The notes beneath the pieces were generated by a model, which was not told the DNA's origin, searched no databases, and worked only from the letters and a program-made list of their open reading frames with translations. 64,000 nt of DNA. It comes from Labia minor (taxonomy: Eukaryota > Arthropoda > Insecta > Dermaptera > Spongiphoridae). The position numbers and the translations under genes are program-made. Shown here piece after piece: positions 47,216 to 57,912 of the stretch (position 1 is its first letter; every line of letters starts with the position of its first letter). The stretch is taken from positions 8,644,491-8,708,490 of the forward strand of contig OY720345.1 in the NCBI GenBank assembly GCA_963082975.1, given 5' to 3'.

Positions 47216-47611
47216 GTATAATAAAATTTAAAATATTTTCATAAATGAGATTTTTGTAAAAGATAATATGAGTAAACTAAATTTTATAAATCTTTTGTAA
47301 ATCTAGTGATTTAAATTAAATTATTATAATATCCAACGCGATTATATATGCAATATAATAAATACATAATACTTTAAGCTAACATCAATAATATAATTAT
47401 TATAAAAATCATTTTTACTAATTTACAAACCTGTGGTTATTTTTTTTATTAATTTTTGTCATCATTGAAAATCCTGTGGTTTTCATATTATCATTAATAA
47501 AATGGATTATGTGGTTAGTAATTATTTACAGAGATAATACAAGTACAATTAAAATATAGATTCAAGTTTATATTTTGTTGATTTGTTAATATTTTTTTGA
47601 ATAGTCAATAT
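47216..47611. other. AT-rich intergenic sequence
   Basis: Nothing recognised. Confidence 0.6.
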
Positions 47612-47870
47612 TCAACGAACTTTTAGTTCGTTTATAAAATCTATATGCCTGTGTCTGTCGCCAAAATTTTCGATTTTTTAAATTTTGATTTTGGATTCGA
47701 GTAGAGCTTAAAAAGTGTAAATGTAAAGTGGTCTTGGTTTTTTAAAATTCGGTTGGGAACATGGTCCAATCGGCGGTCAAAGTTGAAAATTTATACATTA
47801 TTTATCTAAGTTAATTCTCACAAAATATTAAGATAATATAAATTGGAATTATTTATGTAAAGTTCGTTGA
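47612..47870 (+). mobile_element. Helentron-like non-autonomous element, family D
   Basis: Starts TCAACGAACTTTTAGTTCG, a hairpin (CGAACT/AGTTCG) that also contains the subterminal motif CAACGAACTTT. The right end carries its inverse complement AAAGTTCGTTG. The interior has GCCTGTGTCTGTCGCCAAAA and TTTTGATTTTGGATTCGAGT. The 259-bp element has no coding capacity and no obvious target duplication. Same architecture as families A and B with unrelated sequence; single copy in the window. Confidence 0.5.
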
Positions 47871-48159
47871 TAGTAATGCTTTCTACCATTCCCAGATGTT
47901 TTACTATAAATTTCATAATATATTTATTTCTTGATTATAAATTTATTTATTTTGTACCCTTTATATAAGTATGTCTATTTTCAAAAATTGTTGAGGCAAA
48001 AAAATCATATGATATGATTATAAATATGTTTTAAGCAGAAAAACTAATATATTAAATATATTAGTAGAGTAGAGCGAGTAATAATCAATTTTTATTAAAA
48101 ATTTTAAAGTATTTTCTTTCTTATTAAAGGATATTTTTTCTATACCTTTCATTTTATAC

Positions 48160-48575
48160 CAGTGATTCTCAACCATTGTCCCGCGGCACTTTAGTGTGCT
48201 GCAAGATTTTCAAAAGTGTGCCGCGAGATTATGAGACTCTTAAACATATCCGACTTTTTTTTCTAAATTTTTTCAATTTGGTTCTAAAAAAAGGTAAAAC
48301 GTTTTTGGGACCAGGCTCTCAAACATTTCTGACTTACTAAATTTTCTCAATTTGGTTCTAAAAAAAAGATAAAACGTTTTTGTGACCAGGCTCTTAAACA
48401 TTTCCGACTTACTAAATTTTTTCAACATGGTTCTTTAAAAAAAAAGTAAACCGTTTTTGGAACCACTTTTTTTCAATATGGTAAAACTTTTACACTTATC
48501 TTTTTCTTTGTGTGCCGCCAAATTTTTAAATTGTTAAAAGTGTGCCGCGGTAAAAAAAAAGGTTGAGAATCACTG
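48160..48575. mobile_element. hAT MITE with tandem internal unit
   Basis: Perfect ends CAGTGATTCTCAACC / GGTTGAGAATCACTG, with a second inverted block GTGTGCCGCGAG / GTGTGCCGCGG inside. Flanks TTTTATAC and ATTTCTAC agree at 6 of 8 positions (aged duplication). Three to four tandem copies of the roughly 70-bp unit lie within (CAATTTGGTTCTAAAAAAAG, GTAAAACGTTTTTGG, ACCAGGCTCTCAAACATTTC). Confidence 0.85.
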
Positions 48576-49650
48576 ATTTCTACATTATAAATGAAATAAT
48601 AAAAATATTTGTACATACCTACATCTGATAAATAAAGTAAGTAGAATATCTCTATATATTTATTTTATTTAGAATAATAAAATATTTCTTAGAATTTGAA
48701 ATTTATGTGACTTTTATCAAAGATTTTTTTTCTTCTAATTGTGTATCTTTATCGTTGAATTTGTCGGGCCATAATTCATAGGATACGAATATAATAGATA
48801 ATAGATAGGATCACACCAAGAATAATCAAAAATTCATCTATTTTACTAAATTATTAATAGACACACACAATGGTGTAGTTTCATATTATATATATATTAT
48901 CTACACATACAAAATAGAGATATTTATTGCCAATACATTACAATTTGCTTTTATCACCCTTTTTATATTTAGTTGCAATTCCCCATGGGACTTATAATTT
49001 CTATCGTTGAAACTTTCTTTCTTTTTTTTTAACCCTCTCCCTTTGGATATGAACTGCTCTACTATTTTTCTACTTTATAAAAGTCTCTTGTTTTAGTTAT
49101 TTATTTATTTATTTTTTTTACTTGATTATTTGTAAAATATAATATAGATACTTTAAGAAAATTTCTGAATTTTTGAAAATAAAATTCTCCATCATCCATA
49201 ATTTATAGATTTATACATATAAGGAAATGTAAAGTAATGATACTTACCAAGATTGGATATATGATACCACGTATAATATTATATTATTAAAAATAGCATG
49301 ATCTACATTTTATTCATACTTATACATCTTTTTTTTATTTTTCCCAAGAAATTTTATCCAGACTACCAATATTATTTTTATCCATATATACAGTTATAAT
49401 ACTTTGGAATAGTAAAAGTCGATTTGTTCCACTCCAACTTGATTCATATCTTTCCATTTCTGCATTCTATTCTTGTGAAATAAAAATCTAACTGACTGAA
49501 ACTGTACCATTTGCATGAATGTATGTGGGCACAGTCTCTTGAGAATAACTATATTCAAGGATTTTTATGATTAATTTAACATCATGGATCGTGTTACATA
49601 AATCCTTATTAATAATTATAATAATTTTAATGTTATCTGTTCATTTAATG
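48576..49650. other. AT-rich intergenic sequence
   Basis: Nothing recognised. Confidence 0.6.
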
Positions 49651-49992
49651 TAGTGATTCTCAACCTGGGGGGGGGGGGGGGGGGGGAGGATCGACTTCTT
49701 AAAGGGGGCGATTATTTGACTATATGCTTTTGAGGAGCGATAGTTATTTTTTCTTTTTTTGGGGGTGGGAAGGCGAAATCATTTTCAACTCTAAAAAAAG
49801 GTAAGATGATTTTGCGATCAGGTTCTGGAACTCGATTTTTCAATATGGCTCGAAGTATCACCAAGTGTACCTACCTTATATTAGGGATTATCATGCAAAT
49901 TTTTATCTGTTAAAATTTATAGGAAGGGGGGCGAATTATGAAACCGGCCTTACGAAGTGGGCGTTTGGTCCAAAAAGGTTGAGAAACGCTAA
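49651..49992. mobile_element. hAT MITE with perfect target duplication and G20 tract
   Basis: Ends TAGTGATTCTCAACC and GGTTGAGAAACGCTA are inverted repeats. Perfect 8-bp direct repeats ATTTAATG flank it (49643-49650, 49993-50000). A run of 20 G lies at 49667-49686, just inside the left end. One degenerate copy of the shared unit (AAAAAAAGGTAAGATGATTT ... CAATATGGCTC) is internal. Confidence 0.9.
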
Positions 49993-50000
49993 ATTTAATG

Positions 50001-50690
50001 TATTAATAATACAAACACTTAACAAAGTTTATTTCTAATGTACATATGTTAGATATGCATAATAATTTGCCACAATAAATTAATTAATTAACATTTTTAG
50101 ATAGACACACACAAATACTTTTATAATAATTTAATTTAATTCTAAATATATAGATAGAAAAAAAAATTTGGAAAAAAAACAAAAAATAAAAAAAAAAAAA
50201 TAATAATAATTAAGAAATTTGTTAAAGAAATAAAAAATAATTCAGAAAGATAAGTCATGCAAAATCATCCCACTACAACATTGATTTTTTTATGTTTGTG
50301 AATTGTTTAATATTGCATCACTAATTGGAAGTGCTGATAAAGGATTTAAAATTTAGAATAATAGAAAAAGTAATTAAAGATCAATGAACTAAAAAATAAT
50401 AGCGTCACAAATATAGAAAATAATTAATAATAATATACAAAAAGAGATTTTATGTAAAGAAGAAGGAAAAATTGAATTTAATATTAAATTAAAATCTACA
50501 TATATTAGATAATGATAATTTTTATTTTTTTTATTTTTGGATGAAATATTAGAGGAAAATGTAGATTTTAGTGATTCTAGTCGATTTCTTTTCATTATTA
50601 TTATTATTATTATTATTTTTACAATTTGTACTTTCTCAGTATTTTTTTTTTGTTAGAAATTATTCATCTATCCGATAGATGTTAGGGGCT
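50001..50690. other. AT-rich intergenic sequence
   Basis: Poly-A tracts and (TTA)n at about 50595-50617. Nothing is recognised. Confidence 0.6.
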
Positions 50691-50739
50691 TAAGCTATAA
50701 ATGGGAAAGGAATTCACCCTGGTCCACTTGATTCTTTTA

Positions 50740-51305
50740 ATATTAATCCTTTCTTAAGATGGTTTTGAGAAACTTGCGCACTATGTGACAGGTCTGGAGG
50801 ATTCCTGTCCTTTGTGCAATTTTGAAAGTATTACAGATGGTATCTCAAGTTTCTCTAGATTTCTTTTGTTGATAGTGGATGAGACTAGGAGTAGTGATTT
50901 CTGCAGAAGGAGTTCTGCAGAAATCACTATCGGGTAGTTTGTCACCATATTCAACTTCCAGATTTCCCAAAGTTGCCATCCTAGTTCTTGGTATTTATTT
51001 ATTTTTTCCGTCTCTGTCTTTTTAATGTTGTGTCTGAGTGAGTGGGATAGAGATAGGGATCTATTATTATGGCAGATTTTTCTTTTATGACTATCAGAAG
51101 AATATCAGGTCTGATGTAATCTATGGTTTTGTTGGTCCATATGGGTCTGTCCCAGTATAGGAGATGGTTTTCAGACTCTAGAACTGGGACTGGACTGATA
51201 TTTATAATATGGGGGAGTATGCTTATCAAGTAGCCTGTCTTCCAAGGTAAGCATTTTCAGACAGAGCTGGACATCCACCCATAATGTGTTCAATGATGGA
51301 TGCAC
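50740..51305 (-). mobile_element. non-LTR retrotransposon fragment, C-terminal end
   Basis: On the minus strand IIEHIMGGCPALSENAYLGR leads to VPVLESENHLLYWDRPIWTN, then TIDYIRPDILLIVIKEKSA and IDPYLYPTHSDT. After a frame change KYQELG, EIWKLNMVTNYPIVIS and KLEIPSVILSKL follow. This order (HI-GCP-L, L-WD-PI-T, RPDI-L, KY-EL, P-VIS) is the C-terminal signature of a common arthropod LINE ORF. It differs from the families at 1185 and 46545. Frameshifts and stops make it inactive. Confidence 0.75.
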
Positions 51306-51665
51306 CAATATCTATCTATCTCCACATTTCGTAAATAAATGAATAGAATATTTAGTCAATCAAATAACTTAAATAATAAATTTAATTGAGAATTTATATC
51401 TGTATATATATCAGGCCTCGGGGCTGTTGTCCAGTGCGGACGTGTGACAGTCTCAGGATTGCCCAGGATTCTTCGGAGCTCCAGCAAACCACCCAACCTA
51501 TCAATCCAAAATCCCGATATTAACCTTTGGTCACATAGACAAAGACCCAGAATCCCAAAAATATTCCCACCTAAATAATCTCTTGAAAATGGCGACAAAA
51601 TGGGTGGTGCCGAAACGTAGAGAAAACAATCTCACAAAAATACGAGATTATATCCCTGATAAATC
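51306..51665 (-). other. less AT-rich block next to a LINE fragment
   Basis: A minus-strand frame of 80 codons (51356-51598) runs through DYLGGNIFGILGLCLCDQRL and ETVTRPHWTTAPRPDIYTD. The right side has GGTGGTGCCGAAACGTAGAG. I suspect retroelement-derived sequence, because the PHWTTAPRP-type block recurs next to LINE or Penelope-like ends, but I cannot prove a family. Not a convincing host gene. Confidence 0.3.
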
Positions 51666-51705
51666 TGATAGTAATAATAACAATAACATTCACGGAAATC
51701 TAAAC

Positions 51706-51747
<42 letters not shown>

Positions 51748-53277
51748 TGAGAGAGAGAGAGAGAGAGAAAGAGAGAAAGAAAGAAAGATACTTAACCATC
51801 AAGAAAACATAAAAAAAAGATCTATGAATTTTTTTTTAAAAGATTATGTTAAAAAAAAAACTCGTAAAAAGTGAATGAAGAAGGCCTTTTATAAAGAAAG
51901 TATTATAATAAGCTTATATACTAACATCACTTTAATAGTTTAACATAAGAGTGAATCCCTTATGAAAAATATAACAAAGAATAATTGAGATGAAGTATTC
52001 GACATTATATTATAACTTTGTATATTTAAAAAAGTATATATGTGTATTAACTTATGTTATTATGAATAATTATTACATTTATATATTATATTTAGGAGGA
52101 GTGGGTGGGGTGAGTTGAAAAAATATATAAAAATATGTTACCGACATTTATGGATGTTTTTAGTTACAAATTATTTGTTATAAATCTATATTAAAATTGT
52201 ATATATAGTAGTTATTATATTAAAATATTAAAATTGCTTTATTATACTATATTAAACTTTCTGATTAGTTTTATTATTATTATAAATCACTACCTATATA
52301 ATACAAGAATAATCTGGTATTTCTATAAAAGGACTTTATGGGTTTAGAATCTAAAAAATAAATAAATAAATAAATCTGCTCTTAACATTAAAACGACCAC
52401 AATTATTGTTTTGTCCTGGATTGAAGAAAAAAAGAATCTTTATTATTCAATCTCAATCTCTATTAAGGTTTTCTCACTGTTTTTTATTTATTTTAGTTTT
52501 TATACTAAATTTAAATTTCCGATTAGATTAATAACCATTAAATTAAAAAATATTAATGATAAATGTCTTTGATTATCTTATTTGAATATATATATATATA
52601 ATATTCGTTATAAATCACTATCTAGATCGTTTATTGGTTTAATATCCTTCAATATATAAAAATCAATTGACATGAATCTCTATTAAAGATTCTAATTTAA
52701 TTAAAATGAAATAAAGTTCAAAAAACAAAAAAAAATCATCATTATTCTTAATTAAGTTCTTGGATTGAATTTATTAGTCGACAAATTTAAAGAAAAATTA
52801 ATTAGTTATTGTAATGTTAGTAATTGACTTAAAAATAATGCCTTTAAATAAGATTTTCCATAAAATGACATTATAAAAGACTTAAAATAATAAAAAAAAA
52901 AAAAATTACTTCTTAATTATTGTTACTATGACTGACTATAGGTATATACTTCATTTTGAAAAAAAAAAAAATTATAAATCACTTACAAAATGATATTACA
53001 AAAATATAGAATCTTAAGAAAAATTGTCAAAATTAATTATAAAAAACTTTATAATGATTTTAAGTGTATTTCATTTGATTTATTAAGCTTCAAAATACAT
53101 TATTTATTTATAAGAGACTTTTTATTCGATTAAAATTTTTTAAATTGTAAAATTGACTAAATATTACTATAAAAAAAAAACAGTTTTCTAATATTTCTAA
53201 ATATTATAGATGAAAGTTTCTTTCATTTCTTTTTTTTTTCTTCTAATAATTATCTTAAATGCTTAAATGCTCTAAAT
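51666..53277. other. AT-rich intergenic sequence with simple repeats
   Basis: (TA)n at 51713-51740 followed by (GA)n to about 51785. The rest is AT-rich and unrecognised. Confidence 0.6.
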
Positions 53278-53634
53278 CATAGGTTCCCAAATGGTCTATA
53301 TAGACCTCTGGGGTCTATTGCAACCTTCAAGAGGTCCGAAGCAGCGAATAACAAATTTGGGGGTCCATGAAATGAAAATGGGGGTCTACGTCTTTTCCCG
53401 ACTCAAAAAAAAGGTAAATTGTTTTCCGGCATGGATTTTTTGAATATGTCTCTTAAAAAAAAAGGTAAATTGTTTTTCCGACATGGCTCTTAAAACATTT
53501 TTGATTTTTCAATAAGGCTCTTAAAAAAAAGGGTAAAATTTTTTTATAAAAAATCAAAATCAATTAAGGGGGTCTACCCAAAACCGAAAAACCTGGCAAG
53601 GGGTCTACGATATAAAAAAGTTTGGGAACCTATG
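53278..53634. mobile_element. hAT-like MITE sharing ends with 19032-19708
   Basis: Ends CATAGGTTCCCAAATGG and TTTGGGAACCTATG are inverted repeats. The outer portions (GGTCTATATAGACCTCTGGG; GGCAAGGGGTCTACGATAT) match the element at 19032. The middle is replaced by two or three copies of the shared unit (AAAAAAAAAGGTAAATTGTTT, CATGGCTCTTAAAACATTTT). Target duplications are not recognisable. Confidence 0.75.
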
Positions 53635-53636
53635 GA

Positions 53637-53691
53637 AATCATCTTTGTTTGTTCTTTCTTAATTTAAAATAGGAATTTTAATAATAAAATT
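53637..53691 (-). mobile_element. family C fragment
   Basis: ATCATCTTTGTTTGTTCTTT and CTTAATTTAAAATAGGAATT match family C copy 3. It is wedged between a hAT MITE and family A copy 4. Confidence 0.45.
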
Positions 53692-53905
53692 AGCTGGAGT
53701 GTCTCCACTCGACTATCTCGCAAATTTGAATTGGATTAATTAACATATATTATATATTTAAATTTAACTTAATTATAAATTATAAATTAAAATTAATAAA
53801 TAATATTTATTAAACCAGCGCATGTTTGACTCTTTGTTGATGGCACCACGTCACGTGTTGGCGCGTGACATTTCCAGTGTTAAAAAATTAATTCTGGTAC
53901 TTTAG
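53692..53905 (+). mobile_element. Helentron-like family A copy 4, truncated
   Basis: Starts AGCTGGAGTGTCTCCACTCG, then ACTATCTCGC, CACCACGTCACGTG and GTTGGCGCGTGA. It breaks off after ATTCTGGTACTTT, about one third of the way along the full element. Confidence 0.75.
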
Positions 53906-55340
53906 TATTCTTATATAATTTGATTTACCAATTAATTATGAAAATTCTTGATTATTTTTTTTTTTAAATTGTGTTAGAATCGTTATAAAAAAGATGTAAT
54001 ATTCTCGACAATGAAAAATTTAAAATTATTTAAAATTTAATTAATAAAAAAATTTTCTAATCAATTTTAATTTCCCATTAAATTGATTCTTTTAATATTT
54101 AATAAATTCTTTTTTTTTTTTTTTTTTTCTTTTCAAGTCACTCACCTCTCTTTTTACCACGTTTTTCTTATTTTCTTCTTTTTAGTGCGTTAAAAACGTG
54201 GTTTTTTAAAAAAGTTTTTTTTTTATATATTCTCTCTTAGTCTTTAAACTTGATATAACAACTCTTTATAGAATGTTTTACCAATTTTGGCTTCTTGATT
54301 GTAGCCATGAAAGTTCAAAATTGATACTTTTAGAGTGTTCAATGAACTTGCTTTGAATACATCAAAAGATTATAAATAAGAAATTAAAAACTTGTCATGA
54401 TTTGAAGAATAATTTATCGTCGGTTGGTTAATTAAAAAAAAAAAAAGGGAAAATGAAATACCATATTGATATAAATAATTTTACAATTAACTTCATTTAA
54501 TTTAGTAGAAAAGTACAATTAATTGTAATTGAAATTTTAAAATGAAACAAAAAAAAAAAAAAATTATCTCCGCCTTATCAAAATATGTGATATTGAAAGA
54601 TAAAATATTTCTAAATTTATACTTGATATATTTATGTTACATTTTGTTACAATTGAATGAGCAAAAAATATTAATTTTTTTGTAAATATATTACATATAT
54701 GTAATGTATATAAACTAAAACGTAATAGGAATCTGAATTCAATGAAATACAAAACACACTATTTAACTATTCACTCACCCTAATTTATCAACCTGAATTC
54801 CCCATTAATAATTATTAGTAATAAATTCTAAAAAAAAACGTGGAAAACTAATAGAAAAGATCCTTTTTTTGACAATATACAAAAAACGCCTTAAACCTAA
54901 ATAATAAATCTAATTATTGTCCACTTTCTGCTGGTTCATATTTCTTTAAATACAATCCTACCAAAAGAACCAAGATCGTCTCACATTTAGCCCCTTCAAA
55001 TCTATGGATTCTTCAGAAATGTTCAAGACTTATTTTCAAGACTACTAGTATCTTCCGGCTCGTATAGAATTTCACTGAAAAATGAAACCTACTTACCGAT
55101 TCTATTTCTCATAAACTCCCCAAATAGTTATAGTAATAGTTTCATAAAAATCCTAAGTTCAAAAGAAATTTGTATTGCTAACAAACAATAAAATGTGAAC
55201 ATTTCTTTGTATATTAAAATAAAATTTTGAATATTTATCTAATTTTGAAAGAACCTAAGTGAAAGAAAACATATTGATTTTCTTTTAGATTTTAAAGATT
55301 ATAGATTAACTTAATAAATAATATGAAATTAATTCATACT
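53906..55340. other. AT-rich intergenic sequence
   Basis: Poly-T at 54111-54129. The block of about 54870-55110 is less AT-rich, but I recognise nothing in it. Confidence 0.5.
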
Positions 55341-55870
55341 AGCTGCTCTTCACACTTAGACGGGGGCTCCGCCACCTGTACCCCGAGTAGTACATAGTAT
55401 TTGGTTGAAAGTAGTAAAAGGTTTTCAACCATTTTGTTTCAATCAGTATATTACATAAAATATTCATTTCTTTTTGTGTTCTTATTTAAATTATATTTTA
55501 ATTTAATCAGTTGTTTTGGACAAAAACCAAAAAATTCAATTTTACTAACTTATATTATAATACATATAAATTGTTTGTTATTTTCATATTCTATTTATAT
55601 ATTTTTATTTAATCTATACAACTTTTAAATGGTAAATATTTAATATTTATTATTAATAGAAAATAAATTTATTTTGTTTTATTAATATTCTGACCAAAAT
55701 TGAAATTTAATGTTTGTCTAAAATGAGTAAGAAAAAAATTATTTTTTCACTTTTCTCAAAAAGTATTTCTTGTTTTCCAATGAATTTCACGCTATTAATA
55801 AATTAGCCCGAGGGTTATCCAATGGCATTGGAATGACCCAAATCGCATAAGTCGTTTAAGAGGAGTAGGT
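55341..55870. mobile_element. possible degenerate Helitron/Helentron-like repeat (family F)
   Basis: The left side has CTAGCTGCTCTTCACACTTA and ACGGGGGCTCCGCCACC. The right side has AATTAGCCCGAGGGTTATCC, then ATTGGAATGACCCAAATCGC and AAGTCGTTTAAGAGGAGTAG. The GC-rich ends around an AT-rich middle resemble old non-autonomous repeats, but ends and family are not established. Confidence 0.3.
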
Positions 55871-55966
55871 GATAGAACTGTCTTTTAAATATAAATATTT
55901 TTCAAAATTTCATTTTTTTTTACCCTAACCCAAACTTTGACCCTTAAATTCAACATAATGAAATCT

Positions 55967-56225
55967 TCTTCTTCTTCTTCTTCTTTATGAGTCATTATTC
56001 GGTCTCACTGATTGATGTTGGCAAATACTTTCCTCTCTGAGAGCACCTGGACACCTCGCATATTTATCTATTCCCTTATATTCCTCAGCCAGAATATATT
56101 CTTCTTCTTCTTCTTCTTGGTCCGAGATGGCACTCCATTTTTCCTTTCAGGATCAACTGGAGCAATTGATATTTTACACCCCACAAGGATGATGATCATT
56201 ATCACTAATGAAATCAATATACATA
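55967..56225 (-). repeat. unclassified retroelement-like repeat with two (AAG)n tracts
   Basis: On the minus strand a unique part (GATCCTGAAAGGAAAAATGG, AGTGCCATCTCGGACC) runs into (AAG)n at about 56099-56119. A second part (GGTGTCCAGGTGCTCTCAGA) then ends in another (AAG)n at about 55968-55985. Repeated AAG tails are reminiscent of the SINE and LINE ends in this window. Family unknown. Confidence 0.4.
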
Positions 56226-56467
56226 GATAATTAATATCAATGAATAAGGATTCATTTTCAAAATATAAAAACATTTTTCTGTGTTTTATTTATTTAAAAC
56301 ATTAAATTTAATAATTTTTAATATCATGGTCTTGAATTAATATATATATATATTATTTTTGAATTGTAATTATTTATGGTAGAAAATGGGTCACGTCCTT
56401 TAAGTTAAAGTCAGAAAAAAAAAACAAAAAAAAAACTGTTTTTATTAAGATCAATAACTTAAGAAAA

Positions 56468-56658
56468 TGTTCTTCTGACATTTTGGTTGTAATTTACAAA
56501 ATGGAATGTAATTGTATTGTGTTGTTAGGATATATAAGACACTGTATATATTTATAATATTATATGATGTTCGAGATGGTAGATGTCGGCAATAAAGCTT
56601 GCTAGATTCCATTGCATGTCAATTGTTTACTGTCATAAGCACCCGGGGCGCTACAACA
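56468..56658 (+). mobile_element. possible solo LTR (fossil)
   Basis: A 191-bp segment begins TGT and ends ACA, with a TATA-like GATATATAAGACAC in the first half and AATAAAGC in the second, then GGGGCGCTACAACA. This layout suits a short LTR of a Gypsy-type element. No second LTR or internal coding region is recognised, so this is tentative. Confidence 0.25.
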
Positions 56659-57305
56659 TTAACATTCGCCTCCACTTGTATTTTACCAACACCAAAGCGT
56701 CTGGACATCCTCCATTCTGTATCTACCATACGAGAGAGATGGTATATACATTTGATGTTGTTAATTATTACCCAGGTTTTGCGGTCCTTGTTCTTATAAC
56801 CAGCAACACTTTATACTGTTACTGTGTTAGAATAATTAAATTCGTGGCTGAGTTGCTTCGATTGTCATTTGCGATCTTCTTCTTTCTTGGTAATAATTAA
56901 CATTATGACTATAATATATATATATATATATATTCTACCACCTAACCAAGTCCACTCCCTTTTAACCCCCAACTCCTCATCCATCGACTTCTGCATAATG
57001 TGGTTCATAAATAATCAAGTACCATTCTTATAGAAAGGCGTCGAGCCAAACTTGTTTGGCCAAGTTTCAGAGTTGCATTGAATGGTGAAAGAGAAAAAGA
57101 GAGAGAGAGAGAGAAAAAAAATAGAGTATATATAAAAAAAAAAAGAAAAATGAGGAGAGAGTATTCCATCCTGGATAGAATAAATAAAAAAAAAGAAAAG
57201 AAAACTGATGTTCAATGGGTATCTGTCAAATTGAAGAAATAATAAGAATGGTTTATATTTATATGTGTATATAGAATAAAATATTCATAAAAATGTTTTA
57301 TATAT
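56659..57305. other. unassigned intergenic sequence
   Basis: Less AT-rich at first (to about 56900), with overlapping short frames that I do not recognise. After that come (TA)n at about 56912-56933 and a GA-rich block at about 57080-57125. Confidence 0.5.
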
Positions 57306-57912
57306 ACTATCTCGCCAGAGATAGTAGTGCGATCACGAAAATTTTCGATGTCGAGATTTTGATGTTTTTATACGTTTTGAAGGTCCCTGAATCATTTTCA
57401 CTAAGGTTGAGAAAAATGTCTGTGTGTGTGTGTATTTGTGTGTGTGTGTATGTATTTAGACAAGATTAGGAAAAAACGGTTTGAGCTAGAATCATGAAAT
57501 TTGGTACATGGGCATTATTCAAAATTCGTATTTTTCGATCAACTTTTGAGAAATGTAGCTAAACCGGAAGAGGGTCATTACCTACAACGTTTTGATTTTT
57601 TACCCTCTAAAGTGACCGTAAAAATCAAGATATTTGTTTAATAGTTTTTCACATGATTAAAAATTGTATAAAACTGCTATATGTAGAATTTCAGCTTGAT
57701 TGAATCGCTGAAAGTACCAGAATTAATTTTTTAACACTTCAAATCTCCGAGGTAGTTCCATCAACAAAGAACCAAACATGCGCAGGTTTAATAAATATTA
57801 TTTATTAATTTTGATTTATAATTTATAATTAATTAAATTTAATTTAATATAATATATTATGTTATTTAATCCAATTCAAATTGCAAGATAATAAAGTGGA
57901 GACACTCCAGCT
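57306..57912 (-). mobile_element. Helentron-like non-autonomous element, family A copy 5
   Basis: Inverted relative to the other copies. It begins ACTATCTCGCCAGAGATAGT, in which CTATCTC/GAGATAG forms a perfect hairpin, and ends GTGGAGACACTCCAGCTTAT. (GT)n lies at about 57419-57450, with ATCATGAAATTTGGTACATG and GAAATTTCAGCTTGATTGAA inside. The CACGTGTTGGCGCGTG segment is deleted or eroded (CTCCGAGGTAGTTCCATC). Confidence 0.75.

Noticed and set aside
56583-56900. Overlapping ORFs of 66 and 105 codons as a host gene
   Set aside because: Composition is mixed but neither frame resembles a known protein. The first part overlaps the possible LTR, and there is no clear start context or splice signal.
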